Origin: CAVRTM01 sp963696105
GTDB taxonomy: Bacteria; Actinomycetota; Actinomycetes; Actinomycetales; Dermatophilaceae
DNA length: 64,000 nt
Assembly (NCBI GenBank): GCA_963696105.1
Contig: CAVOIP010000005.1
Span: forward strand, 1,612,001-1,676,000
Reading direction: 5' to 3'
Under the pieces are notes generated by a model. The model saw nothing but the letters and a program-made list of their open reading frames with translations, ran no database searches and was not told where the DNA came from. The number at the start of each line of letters is the position of its first letter. Positions within the stretch are counted from its first letter, which is position 1. The position numbers and the translations under genes were made by a program. This document shows, in pieces, positions 42,938 through 52,218 of the stretch.

Positions 42938-44089
42938 TCAGCCGCGCAGGAGCTGGCGGGCGATGACGAGCCGCTGGATCTGGTTGGTGCCCTCGAAGAT
43001 CTGGGTCACCTTGGCCTCGCGCATGTAGCGCTCCGCCGGGAAGTCCTGGGTGTAACCGTAGCCACCGAGCACCTGCACCGCATCGGTGGTGACCCTCATC
43101 GCCGCGTCGGTGCACACCAGCTTGGCCACGGCCGCCTGCTTGCTGAACGGCCGCCCGGCGTCCTTGAGGCGGGCGGCGTGCAGGTACGTCGCGCGCGCCG
43201 ACGTCACCGCCGCCTCCATGTCGGCCAGCAGGAACGACAGCCCCTGGAACTCGCTGATGGACCGCCCGAACTGCTGCCGCTCCAGGCTGTACGACGTCGC
43301 GAGGTCGAGCGCGGCCTGCGCCAGCCCGGTCGCCGCGGCGGCGATGCCGAGCCGGCCGGAGTCCAGGGCGGACAGCGCGATCGACATGCCCTGCCCCGGC
43401 TCGCCGACCATCCGGCCGGCGTCCACGAGCGCGCCGTCGAAGCTCACCTGGCGCACCGTGTCGCAGGAGAGGCCCATCTTGCGCTCGGGCGCGCCGAAGG
43501 AGATGCCGTCGGTGTCCGCCGGGATCACCAGGCAGGACAGGCCCTTGCTCGGGTGCTCGCCCGTGCGGACGAAGGCGGTGTAGAAGTCGGCGTGCCCCGC
43601 GTGGGAGATCCACGCCTTGGTGCCCTTCACGCGGTACGACGAGCCGTCCGCCTCGGGTGTGGCGCGGGTCGAGATCGCGGACACGTCCGAGCCCGCCTGC
43701 GGCTCGGACAGGCAGTACGCGCCCAGCTGCTCGCCGCCGAGCATGTCCGGCAGCAGCGCCTCCCGCTGCGCCGGTGAGCCGAACGCGGCGACGGGGTAGC
43801 AGGTGAGGGAGTGCACGGAGACCCCGACCGCGACGCTCATCCACGCGGAGGCGATCTCCTCCACCACCTGCAGGTAGACCTCGTACGGCTGGCCGCCACC
43901 CCCGAGCTCCTCGGCGTACGGCAGGGACAGCAGTCCCGACTTGCCCAGCAGCGCGAAGGTGTCGCGGGGGAACTCCCCTGCCGCCTCCGCGGCCGAGGCC
44001 TTCGGGGCCAGCTGGTCGGTGCAGATCTCACGGGTCAGGTCGATGAGGTCCTGGCCGTCCTCGGTGGGCATCAGGCGTTCGGCAGGCAT
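42938..44089 (-). CDS. acyl-CoA dehydrogenase
   Basis: A 383-residue flavoprotein with all family signatures: YCLSEPQAGSDVSAISTRAT, GTKAWISHAGHADFYTAFVRT, ERQQFGRSISEFQGLSFLLADM and the C-terminal QVLGGYGYTQDFPAERYMREAKVTQIFEGTNQIQRLVIARQ. The Glu in IFEGTNQ is the catalytic base of short/medium-chain enzymes. It introduces a double bond into acyl-CoA, passing electrons to ETF. It is divergent from a TetR gene, whose probable operator overlaps its -10. The ATG lies 7 nt after TATCAT, so the transcript is probably leaderless. Confidence 0.92.
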   Translation of the reverse strand: MPAERLMPTEDGQDLIDLTREICTDQLAPKASAAEAAGEFPRDTFALLGKSGLLSLPYAEELGGGGQPYEVYLQVVEEIASAWMSVAVGVSVHSLTCYPVAAFGSPAQREALLPDMLGGEQLGAYCLSEPQAGSDVSAISTRATPEADGSSYRVKGTKAWISHAGHADFYTAFVRTGEHPSKGLSCLVIPADTDGISFGAPERKMGLSCDTVRQVSFDGALVDAGRMVGEPGQGMSIALSALDSGRLGIAAAATGLAQAALDLATSYSLERQQFGRSISEFQGLSFLLADMEAAVTSARATYLHAARLKDAGRPFSKQAAVAKLVCTDAAMRVTTDAVQVLGGYGYTQDFPAERYMREAKVTQIFEGTNQIQRLVIARQLLRG

Positions 44090-44096
44090 GCCAGCA

Positions 44097-44102
44097 ATGA
44101 TA
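44097..44102 (-). promoter_or_regulatory. -10 element of leaderless acyl-CoA dehydrogenase gene
   Basis: TATCAT on the minus strand ends 7 nt before the start codon and overlaps the left arm of the adjacent inverted repeat. Confidence 0.6.
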
Positions 44103-44124
44103 CTGCAGGCGGTACGCCAGTATC
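44099..44124. promoter_or_regulatory. probable TetR operator
   Basis: GATACTG-N12-CAGTATC is a 7-bp-arm inverted repeat with a second dyad GGCG-GTA-CGCC inside. It covers the -10 of the acyl-CoA dehydrogenase gene and lies 46 bp upstream of tetR. Confidence 0.7.
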
Positions 44125-44157
44125 GCCATCGGTCTGCATGCAGTTCGCGGCGCCGGG

Positions 44158-44163
44158 TACGAT
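44158..44163 (+). promoter_or_regulatory. -10 element of leaderless tetR
   Basis: TACGAT ends 6 nt before the ATG at 44170. Confidence 0.5.
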
Positions 44164-44169
44164 CCAGGT

Positions 44170-44742
44170 ATGTCCCGCGCCCTCACGGCTCGACAGCTGG
44201 ACCTGCTGGACCGGCTGACCGACCTGCTGCTCGCCGAGGGCTTCGCCCACCTGACGCTCGACGCGGTCGCGGGCCGTCTCCGGTGCTCCAAGACGACCCT
44301 GTACGCGCTCGCCGGCAGCAAGGACCAGCTCGCCGTCCGGGTGGTGGGGCACTTCTTCCGTCGCTGCACCGCGCTGGTCGAGGCCCGTGTGTCCGCGCGC
44401 CGGGCGCCACGGCGTCGCCTGGAGGCCTACCTCGAGGCCATCGCGGAGGCCCTGGAACCGGCATCCCGGCAGTTCATCACCGACGTCGCGGCGTTCGAGC
44501 CGACCCGGCGGACCTACCGGGACAACGCGGTGGCCGCGGCGGGTCGGGTGCGGACGCTGCTGGAGGATGCGGCCGCGGCACGGGCGATCGCCACCGTGGA
44601 TGCGACGTTCGTGTCCACGTGGGTCGCGCTGACGATCGAGGCGATCCAGCGCGGCGAGTTCGCCGACCGGGCCGGCCTGAGCGATGCGCAGGCCTTCCGC
44701 GAGCTGAGCCGGCTCGTCGTCCGCGCCCTCGACCCGTCCTGA
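44170..44742 (+). CDS. TetR-family regulator of acyl-CoA dehydrogenase
   Basis: The 190-residue protein has an N-terminal TetR helix-turn-helix (about 6-55: LDLLDRLTDLLLAEGFAHLT, RLRCSKTTLYALAGSKDQLA) and a helical ligand domain. It is divergent from the acyl-CoA dehydrogenase, with an inverted repeat in the gap, so it most likely represses that gene and responds to an acyl-CoA or related ligand. The ligand is inferred from context only. Confidence 0.87.
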   Translation: MSRALTARQLDLLDRLTDLLLAEGFAHLTLDAVAGRLRCSKTTLYALAGSKDQLAVRVVGHFFRRCTALVEARVSARRAPRRRLEAYLEAIAEALEPASRQFITDVAAFEPTRRTYRDNAVAAAGRVRTLLEDAAAARAIATVDATFVSTWVALTIEAIQRGEFADRAGLSDAQAFRELSRLVVRALDPS

Positions 44743-44857
44743 CGGCCCGCATCTCACGGCCCAACCCTCCACGTTGTGCCGGCGGGTCGGCGAACCGGCG
44801 TCGCTCAAGGCCCCGAACGCCGACTGGGGAGCACGAGGTCGGAAGGGGAGCGACGGG

Positions 44858-45673
44858 TCAGGCCTGGGGCGGCAGCGGTGGCAGGAGGTTCGGGCGCTTG
44901 GCGCTGAGGGCGTCACCGGAGGACTGCCCGCGCAGGCGGCGCTGGACCCACGGCCCGACGTACTCGCGGGCCCACTGGGCGTTGGCGCGGACCGCGTCGG
45001 CACGCGAGATCGACGGGGCAGGAGGCAACGGCGTCGACCAGTCGGCGTCCTCGGTGGCGAAGCCGAGGCTGGTGAAGGCGTTGAGCGCGACCCGCCGGTG
45101 CCCCTCGGCGGTCATGTGGATCCGGTCGGCCGCCCAGAGCCGCCAGTCCCGCAGCGCGGTCATGCCCCACTGGTCGATGACGAAGGCGTCGTGGCGGCGG
45201 GCGATGGTCCAGATGTGGGCGGTGTAGATGGCCGCGCGGCCGCGGGTGTGGCGCACCAGCGGCGCCTCCTGCGGGTCGACGGGCGTGGCCAGCAGCACGT
45301 CGGCGCCGGTCGCCCGGATCCGGGCGACGGCGGCCTCCAGCTCGGCGGCCAGCCCGTCGATGTCGGCCTTGGGGCGCAGGATGTCGTTACCGCCCCCGAC
45401 GATGCTGACCAGGTCCGGGCCCAGCGCGAGCGCGTCGTCGACCTGTCGTCCGGCGATGTCCGCGAGCAACCGGCCGCGCACCGCGAGGTTGGCGTAGGCG
45501 AAGTCCTCGCCGGCCACGACCGCCAGGTGGGCGGCGAGGCGGTCGGCCCACCCGACGTACCGGTCCTCGACCTGCGGGTCGGGGTCGCTCATGCCCTCGG
45601 TGAAGGAGTCGCCGACGGCGACGTAGCGGCTCCACCGCCCGGGGGCGCGTTCCCGCGAGGGGGAGGAGGTCAT
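44858..45673 (-). CDS. SGNH/GDSL hydrolase
   Basis: A 271-residue esterase/lipase of the SGNH family: YVAVGDSFTEGMSD (nucleophile Ser), ANLAVRGRLLADI (Gly), IVGGGNDILRP (Asn), and DRIHMTAEGHRRVA (catalytic His). No signal peptide is seen, so it is cytoplasmic. It overlaps ung by the ATGA arrangement and is probably co-transcribed with it. Substrate unknown. Confidence 0.9.
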   Translation of the reverse strand: MTSSPSRERAPGRWSRYVAVGDSFTEGMSDPDPQVEDRYVGWADRLAAHLAVVAGEDFAYANLAVRGRLLADIAGRQVDDALALGPDLVSIVGGGNDILRPKADIDGLAAELEAAVARIRATGADVLLATPVDPQEAPLVRHTRGRAAIYTAHIWTIARRHDAFVIDQWGMTALRDWRLWAADRIHMTAEGHRRVALNAFTSLGFATEDADWSTPLPPAPSISRADAVRANAQWAREYVGPWVQRRLRGQSSGDALSAKRPNLLPPLPPQA

Positions 45674-46350
45674 GTCAGGCTCCAGTCGATCGGGTCGGCG
45701 CCCTGTCGGCGCAGGAGGTCGTTCGCGCGGCTGAACGGGCGGGAGCCGAAGAACCCGCCGCTGGCCGAGAGCGGTGAGGGGTGGGCGCTCTCGATGCGGG
45801 GGACGTCGGCGAGGCCGGCCCCGAGGGTCTGTGCGTCGCGCCCCCACAGGATGGCCACGAGCGGGCCGCCCCGGGCGACGAGGGCCTCGATCGCCCGGCC
45901 GGTGACGGTCTCCCAGCCCTTCCCGCGGTGGCTGGCTGCGGCACCGGGGCGCACGGTCAGGACGCGGTTGAGCAGCAGCACCCCCTGGTCCGCCCACGGC
46001 GACAGGTCCCCGCTGGAGGGGGCCGGCAGGCCGAGGTCGGTGGCCAGCTCCTTGTAGATGTTCTGCAGGCTGCGCGGCACCGGCCGCACCTCGGGCGCGA
46101 CCGAGAACGACAGCCCGACGGCATGGCCGGGGGTGGGGTAGGGGTCCTGGCCCACGATGAGCACCCGGACGGAGTCCATCGGCTGGGTGAACGCCCGCAG
46201 CACGTGCTCGCCGGCGGGCAGGTAGCCGCGGCCGGCGGCGACCTCGGCCCGCAGGAAGTCGCCCATGCGGGTCACGTCGGCCTCCACCGGGGCCAGCGCC
46301 TGCGCCCAGCTGGGGTGGACGAGGTCGGTCAGGGGTCGGGCGACGGGCAT
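45670..46350 (-). CDS. ung: uracil-DNA glycosylase
   Basis: A 226-residue family 1 UDG that removes uracil from DNA. Motifs are VLIVGQDPYPTPGHAVGLSFSV (catalytic Asp in GQDPYP), LSPWADQGVLLLNRVLTV, LVAILWGRDAQ and the DNA-contacting loop HPSPLSA. The ATG at 46350 lies 7 nt after TACTGT, a leaderless layout. The SGNH gene follows with an overlapping start. Confidence 0.96.
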   Translation of the reverse strand: MPVARPLTDLVHPSWAQALAPVEADVTRMGDFLRAEVAAGRGYLPAGEHVLRAFTQPMDSVRVLIVGQDPYPTPGHAVGLSFSVAPEVRPVPRSLQNIYKELATDLGLPAPSSGDLSPWADQGVLLLNRVLTVRPGAAASHRGKGWETVTGRAIEALVARGGPLVAILWGRDAQTLGAGLADVPRIESAHPSPLSASGGFFGSRPFSRANDLLRRQGADPIDWSLT

Positions 46351-46357
46351 GGCGGCC

Positions 46358-46363
46358 ACAGTA
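46358..46363 (-). promoter_or_regulatory. -10 element of leaderless ung
   Basis: TACTGT on the minus strand ends 7 nt before the ung ATG. Confidence 0.5.
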
Positions 46364-46414
46364 TCGAGCGCCGACCGGTGGCTCCGGGGCGGTCGGGGGA
46401 CCGGCCGGCGGCCG

Positions 46415-46420
46415 TAGACT
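46415..46420 (+). promoter_or_regulatory. -10 element of leaderless decarboxylase gene
   Basis: TAGACT ends 6 nt before the GTG at 46427. Confidence 0.5.
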
Positions 46421-46426
46421 CGCGCC

Positions 46427-47788
46427 GTGCATGGCTTCGATGACGACACTGACGCGCTCGGCGACGCGGTCCTGCGCTACGCCGCCGAACGGCTGAGGCT
46501 GGACCCGGTGCCGCTGGACGGACCCCGCTCCAAGGAGGAGCTCGACGCGGTCGCCGGCGCGACGATCACCGCTGACGGGATGGGTGGCCTCGCGGCCCTG
46601 AAGCTCTTCGAGGAGGAGCTGGCGCAGGCCTGCCTCTCCACCGACCACCCCCGCTACCTCTCGTTCATCCCGTGCGCGCCCACCGAGGCCGCCGTGATGT
46701 TCGACCTGGTCGTCGGCGCCTCCTCGATCTACGGCGGCTCCTGGTTGGAGGGCGCCGGGGCGGTGTACGCCGAGAACGCGGCGCTGCGCTGGGTCGCCGA
46801 CCTGGCGGGCCTGCCGCCCTCGGCCGGCGGGGTCTTCGTGCCCGGCGGCACCGTCGGCAACCTGTCGGCCCTCGTGACCGCCCGGGCCGTGGCCCGGGTC
46901 CGCCACGCCGAGACCGGCTCACGGAGCCCGCGGCCGACGAAGGTCGCAGCGCAGTCCAGCGCGCACTCCTCCATCGCCTCCGCCTGTGAGGTCATGGACG
47001 CCGAGTTCGTCGGCGTGCCGGGCGACGCCGACCAGCGGCTGTCCGGGCCGGCCCTGCGCAAGGTCCTCGAGGCCGAAGGGCCCGACACGTTCTTCGCCGT
47101 CGTGGCCACCTCCGGCACGACCAACTTCGGCATCGTCGACGACCTCGCCTCGGTCGCGGAAGTGTGCCGCGAGTACGGCATCTGGTTCCACGTGGACGGC
47201 GCCTACGGTGGCGCCGGCCTGGCCGCGCCCTCCGTGCGCCACCTGTACGCCGGGATCGAGCACGCCGACTCCTTCATCGTGGACCCGCACAAGTGGCTGT
47301 TCGCGCCGTTCGACTGCTGCGCCCTGCTGTACCGCGAGCCGGCGCTCGCGCGGGCGGCCCACACCCAGAAGGCCAGCTACCTCGACGTGCTGACCGCCGC
47401 GCCCGACTGGAACCCCACCGACTACTCGGTCGGGCTGACCCGGCGCGCCCGTGGCCTGCCGTTCTGGTTCTCCCTGGCCACGCACGGCACGCGTGCCTAC
47501 ACCGCCGCGATCGAGCGGACGCTGGAGGTGACCCGCTTCGCGGAGGACGAGATCGCGCGGCGCCCCTACGTCGAGGCGCTGCGGGAGCCGGACCTGTCGG
47601 TCATCGTCTTCCGCCGGATCGGCTGGACCGCGCAGGACTACCAGGAGTGGAGCGACCGCCTGCTGGCCGAGCAGGTCGCCTTCGTCGTGCCCACCTCGCA
47701 CGAGGGTGAGACGGTCACCCGGTTCGCGATCGTCAACCCGAGCACGACCGAGGACGACATCTGCGTCATCCTGGACACGATGGCCTGA
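46427..47788 (+). CDS. PLP-dependent decarboxylase (aromatic amino-acid decarboxylase family)
   Basis: A 453-residue group II decarboxylase. The PLP lysine is in the motif DPHKWLFAPFDCC, preceded by HVDGAYGGAGL (Asp that pairs the pyridine nitrogen) and ATSGTTNFGIVDDL. The N-terminal DHPRYLSFIP and GGSWLEGAGAVYAENAALRW are typical. Members decarboxylate aromatic amino acids, glutamate or related substrates; which one is unclear. GTG 46427 is chosen by the TAGACT hexamer 6 nt upstream. Confidence 0.9.
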   Translation: MHGFDDDTDALGDAVLRYAAERLRLDPVPLDGPRSKEELDAVAGATITADGMGGLAALKLFEEELAQACLSTDHPRYLSFIPCAPTEAAVMFDLVVGASSIYGGSWLEGAGAVYAENAALRWVADLAGLPPSAGGVFVPGGTVGNLSALVTARAVARVRHAETGSRSPRPTKVAAQSSAHSSIASACEVMDAEFVGVPGDADQRLSGPALRKVLEAEGPDTFFAVVATSGTTNFGIVDDLASVAEVCREYGIWFHVDGAYGGAGLAAPSVRHLYAGIEHADSFIVDPHKWLFAPFDCCALLYREPALARAAHTQKASYLDVLTAAPDWNPTDYSVGLTRRARGLPFWFSLATHGTRAYTAAIERTLEVTRFAEDEIARRPYVEALREPDLSVIVFRRIGWTAQDYQEWSDRLLAEQVAFVVPTSHEGETVTRFAIVNPSTTEDDICVILDTMA

Positions 47789-47903
47789 CCGGCCCGCCGA
47801 GCCCTGCGCGGTGTGGCGGGTCTGCCCCTGCGGCAGGGGTTCGAATGACACCCGTGTGATTAGCCCCTTAGGATGGGGCCCAAGGACCGAACCGGAGGGG
47901 CCC

Positions 47904-48188
47904 ATGGACGCTGCACCGATCGAGGGCGCGCTCAGCGACTCGCTGAGCCAGCGCGACCGCGAGATCCTCGCCTTCGAGCGGCAGTGGTGGAAGTACGCCG
48001 GCGCCAAGGAGCAGGCGGTCCGCGAGCTGTTCGACATGAGCGCCACGCGCTACTACCAGGTGCTCAACACCCTCATCGACAGCCCGGCCGCGCTCGCGGC
48101 CGACCCCATGCTCGTCAAGCGGCTGCGCCGGCTGCGGGCCACGCGCCAGCGCGCCCGGTCGGCCAGGAGGCTCGGCGTCGAGCTCTGA
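47904..48188 (+). CDS. DUF3263 protein
   Basis: The 94-residue protein matches DUF3263: LSQRDREILAFERQWWKYAGAKEQAV, then ELFDMSATRYYQVLNTLIDSPAALAADPMLVKRLRRLR. The pattern REILAFE...MSATRYYQVLN looks like a small helix-turn-helix, so nucleic-acid binding is plausible, but no function is established. GGAGGGG precedes the ATG and TAGGAT lies 28 nt upstream. Confidence 0.85.
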   Translation: MDAAPIEGALSDSLSQRDREILAFERQWWKYAGAKEQAVRELFDMSATRYYQVLNTLIDSPAALAADPMLVKRLRRLRATRQRARSARRLGVEL

Positions 48189-48273
48189 CCCTTCTCCGGT
48201 GGCCGCCGAGCCGCCCCACCAGCACAGACCGCCCGTCCCGGACCCGCCCGGGGCGGGCGTCCTGCTGCCGGGG

Positions 48274-48888
48274 TCAGAGCAGGCCGTGCGCCACCATGAT
48301 GCTGCGCAGTGCGTCGGCGCCGGAGGAGAGGTGGAAGACCTCGGCGCGCAGACCGGCCGTGCGGGCGCCGAGCACGTTGGGCTCACGGTCGTCGATGAAC
48401 AGGGCCGACCCGGCGGAGTAGCCGATGCGCTCGAGGGCGGCGGTGAAGTAGGCCGGGTCCGGCTTGGCCACACCGAGGTCGCAGGAGTACAGCTGGCCGT
48501 CCAGCAGCTCGTCGTACCCGAGGCTCGTGGACATGTAGGCGCGGCGCAGCTCGTGCTGGTTGGTGGCCAGGAAGCAGGCGGTGCCGGCAGCCCTCAGCTC
48601 GCGGATGAGCGCGGTGACACCGTCATCCAGCTCGAGCCGGGTCCAGAAGGCCAGCACGTCCTCGGCCCGCTCGGCCAGGCCCCGGCGACCGAGGACCTCG
48701 CGGGTCACCTCGGCGAAGTCGCGGTCGCCGGCCAGAGCCGGCAGCTCCGCGGTGAACAGCTCGCGCAGCAGCTCCTCGGCGTACGGCGGAGAGCCCAGCG
48801 TGGCGTGCAGCTCGGCCTCCCAGCCCGGCGGCGTCTGCTGCACCACCCCGTCGGCATCGAGGAGGACGACCTTGGGCGGATGCGGCAT
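48274..48888 (-). CDS. HAD-superfamily hydrolase
   Basis: A 204-residue HAD-IA phosphatase: motif I LLDADGVV (Asp11, Asp13), motif II FLATNQ, motif III lysine in GVAKPDPAYF and motif IV FIDDREPNV. A helical cap sits between motifs I and II (about 20-90). Substrate is not predictable. It is divergent from groEL, about 45 bp from the CIRCE region. Confidence 0.88.
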   Translation of the reverse strand: MPHPPKVVLLDADGVVQQTPPGWEAELHATLGSPPYAEELLRELFTAELPALAGDRDFAEVTREVLGRRGLAERAEDVLAFWTRLELDDGVTALIRELRAAGTACFLATNQHELRRAYMSTSLGYDELLDGQLYSCDLGVAKPDPAYFTAALERIGYSAGSALFIDDREPNVLGARTAGLRAEVFHLSSGADALRSIMVAHGLL

Positions 48889-48934
48889 GGCGGCATCCTC
48901 GCAGGGGACGGTCCGTCCGGCGGGTCCGGGGGCA

Positions 48935-48961
48935 TTTGCACTCGGGGGGGTCGAGTGCTAA
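48935..48961. promoter_or_regulatory. CIRCE element 1
   Basis: TTTGCACTC-N9-GAGTGCTAA matches the HrcA operator consensus (TTAGCACTC-N9-GAGTGCTAA) at 17 of 18 arm positions. Confidence 0.9.
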
Positions 48962-48969
48962 TCATTGGG

Positions 48970-48996
48970 TTAGCACTCTCGACATGAGAGTGACAA
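48970..48996. promoter_or_regulatory. CIRCE element 2
   Basis: TTAGCACTC-N9-GAGTGACAA has a perfect left arm and two mismatches on the right. It is centred 35 bp from element 1, as in other actinobacterial groEL genes with tandem HrcA sites. Confidence 0.85.
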
Positions 48997-49114
48997 TCTC
49001 GACCGACTGTCGAGGGCAGGGAAACGCGTGCGAACGGCGCATGCCGGACCCGGTCCGTCCGTCGCGGGCGTCAGCCGGTCGCCACATCCGTTTCGCGTGG
49101 GAGGAACCACCCGA

Positions 49115-50740
<1,626 letters not shown>

Positions 50741-50785
50741 TCCCCGGATCAGCGGCACGCGCCACGCAGTAGGCAGTACGCAGGA

Positions 50786-50815
50786 GGGCGGCTTCCCCGG
50801 CAGGGGGAGCCGCCC
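50786..50815 (+). terminator. groEL terminator hairpin
   Basis: A 13-bp stem (GGGCGGCTTCCCC with GGGGGAGCCGCCC, one G-T pair) closes on GGCA, 45 bp after the groEL stop. Confidence 0.75.
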
Positions 50816-50858
50816 TTCGGTCTGCCCGGCCCGAGGGGCACGGCGCGCCCGACCGGGT

Positions 50859-50957
50859 GCCCCTGCGGCGGGGCCAGCCAGTCCCCCCGTGCGGCGGGCC
50901 CAGCCAGTCGCCCCCTGCGGCGGGGCCCAGCCAGTCCCCCCGCGCGGCGGACCCAGT
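50859..50957. repeat. 26/27-bp tandem repeat downstream of groEL
   Basis: GCGGCGG starts recur at 50865, 50891, 50917 and 50944, with CCAGCCAGTC in the first three units. There are just over three units in the 250-bp gap between groEL and the WXG100 gene. Confidence 0.8.
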
Positions 50958-50991
50958 TCCTCGCCGCAGCCGGCTGCTCCAGGTCACCCGC

Positions 50992-51288
50992 TCAGCGGGC
51001 GGTGAACATGCTGGTGTTGGCCTGCTCGACCTCGCTGTACTGCGCGCCGGCCCGCCGCAGTGCGACGCTGATGGCGTCCAGCGACTCGCGGACCGTGTGC
51101 TGGGTGCGCTCCCAGTCGCGCGTGACCCCCTGGAAGCTGCTCGAGGCGCTGCCCTGCCAGGCGTCCTGCAGGGCGTTGAGCTTGGCCATCATCGCCCTGA
51201 CGCTGGACTCGATCTCGGCGGAGATGCGGGTGACGTCCCCGGACGCGGCCTGGATGCGGGCGGTGTCAACCTGGAACCTGCTGCTCAT
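50992..51288 (-). CDS. WXG100-family protein (orphan)
   Basis: The 98-residue helical-hairpin protein has the turn motif DAWQGSASSSF at mid-length, the W-x-G signature of EsxA-like proteins, and FQVDTARIQAASGDVTRI / VRESLDAISVALRRAGAQYSEVEQ helices. Such proteins are exported by type VII secretion, but no partner, EccC ATPase or toxin lies nearby. ATG 51288 has GGGGAGA upstream. Confidence 0.88.
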   Translation of the reverse strand: MSSRFQVDTARIQAASGDVTRISAEIESSVRAMMAKLNALQDAWQGSASSSFQGVTRDWERTQHTVRESLDAISVALRRAGAQYSEVEQANTSMFTAR

Positions 51289-51436
51289 CGGTCTCCCCTT
51301 CATGTCGGTGGGCCGCTGCGCGGGCTGCGCCCACGACCTGCCCGGAACCTAGTCGCGGTGGGCCGGCCGACGGCGCGCGTCGTCCACAGGCACGGTGTCG
51401 CCGGCGGGACGTAGGGTCGACCCGAGGAGAGGAGCC

Positions 51437-52177
51437 GTGCTGAGCATCTGGATCGACCCGCCGCGCTGGCCCGCGCACGCGCGGCTGTGGTCCCACCTCA
51501 TCAGTGACACCTCGTTCGCAGAGCTGCACGAGTTCGCCGCAGCCGCAGGGGTGCCGGAGCGCGCCTTCGAGGGCGACCACTACGACGTGCCGCAGGAGCG
51601 GTACGACGCCCTGGTCGCCGCGGGTGCCCGCCCGGTCGAGGGCAAGGCGCTCGTGCGGATCCTGCTCGCCAGCGGCCTGCGGATCCAGAAGCGCAAGGGC
51701 GAGCGCGTCGTCCTGTCCCGGCGCGACGCCGACTGGATGCCCCCGCCCAACCGGTTCGACGTCATCGTCTCCACGCAGCCGCACCCGCCGCCGGCGACCG
51801 TGCTCGTGCGGCTGCTCGTGGTCGGTCCGCGCGCCTCCGTCGCCCTGACGCGCCGCAGCGACGGGGGGCTCGACCTGCCCGCGGCGACGGTGGCCGAGGG
51901 TGAGTCGCCGGCCCGCGTGCTGGCGGCCTTGTCAGCGCGCACCGTGTCCGGCGCCACTCCTGCGACGCTGATCGGCTACGCCCGCAACACGGTGCTGCAC
52001 CCCGACCCGGCCGGCTACCGCTGGCCGGTCCCGCAGGCCGCCTTCGTGGTGTTCCGCTGCACGGCGGGCCCCCGGTCGCTGGTCGACGCCGACCTTGCGT
52101 GGCGGGAGCCGCACGTCGTCGAGCGTGAGTGCCGCACCCGGCACTGGTGGCCCCTCTACACCCACCAGATGGCGTGA
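51437..52177 (+). CDS. DUF4031 - NUDIX-like protein
   Basis: A 246-residue two-part protein. Residues 1-85 match DUF4031 (IWIDPPRWPAHARLWSHLIS, FEGDHYDVPQERYDALVAAGA). The C-terminal part (about 118-240, VLVRLLVVGPRASVALTRRSDGG, LPAATVAEGESPARVLAALS) resembles a NUDIX fold, but the GX5EX7REUXEEXGU motif is not intact, so hydrolase activity is doubtful. GAGGAGAGGA precedes the GTG at 51437 and TAGGGT lies upstream. It sits 41 bp before coxD. Confidence 0.75.
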   Translation: MLSIWIDPPRWPAHARLWSHLISDTSFAELHEFAAAAGVPERAFEGDHYDVPQERYDALVAAGARPVEGKALVRILLASGLRIQKRKGERVVLSRRDADWMPPPNRFDVIVSTQPHPPPATVLVRLLVVGPRASVALTRRSDGGLDLPAATVAEGESPARVLAALSARTVSGATPATLIGYARNTVLHPDPAGYRWPVPQAAFVVFRCTAGPRSLVDADLAWREPHVVERECRTRHWWPLYTHQMA

Positions 52178-52206
52178 CGGGCGCCCTGCTCGGCGCTGCG
52201 ATGGCG

Positions 52207-52212
52207 CATGCT
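52207..52212 (+). promoter_or_regulatory. possible -10 element of coxD
   Basis: CATGCT ends 6 nt before the ATG at 52219, a leaderless spacing; the hexamer is a weak match. Confidence 0.35.
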
Positions 52213-52218
52213 GTGCAC

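Noticed and set aside
48953..48978. GAGTGCTAA-N8-TTAGCACTC as the main heat-shock operator
   Set aside because: Arm order is inverted relative to CIRCE; it is better explained as the inner arms of two adjacent standard CIRCE elements.
50859..50957. Tandem repeat as a possible CRISPR array
   Set aside because: Units are contiguous with no unique spacers and there are no cas genes.
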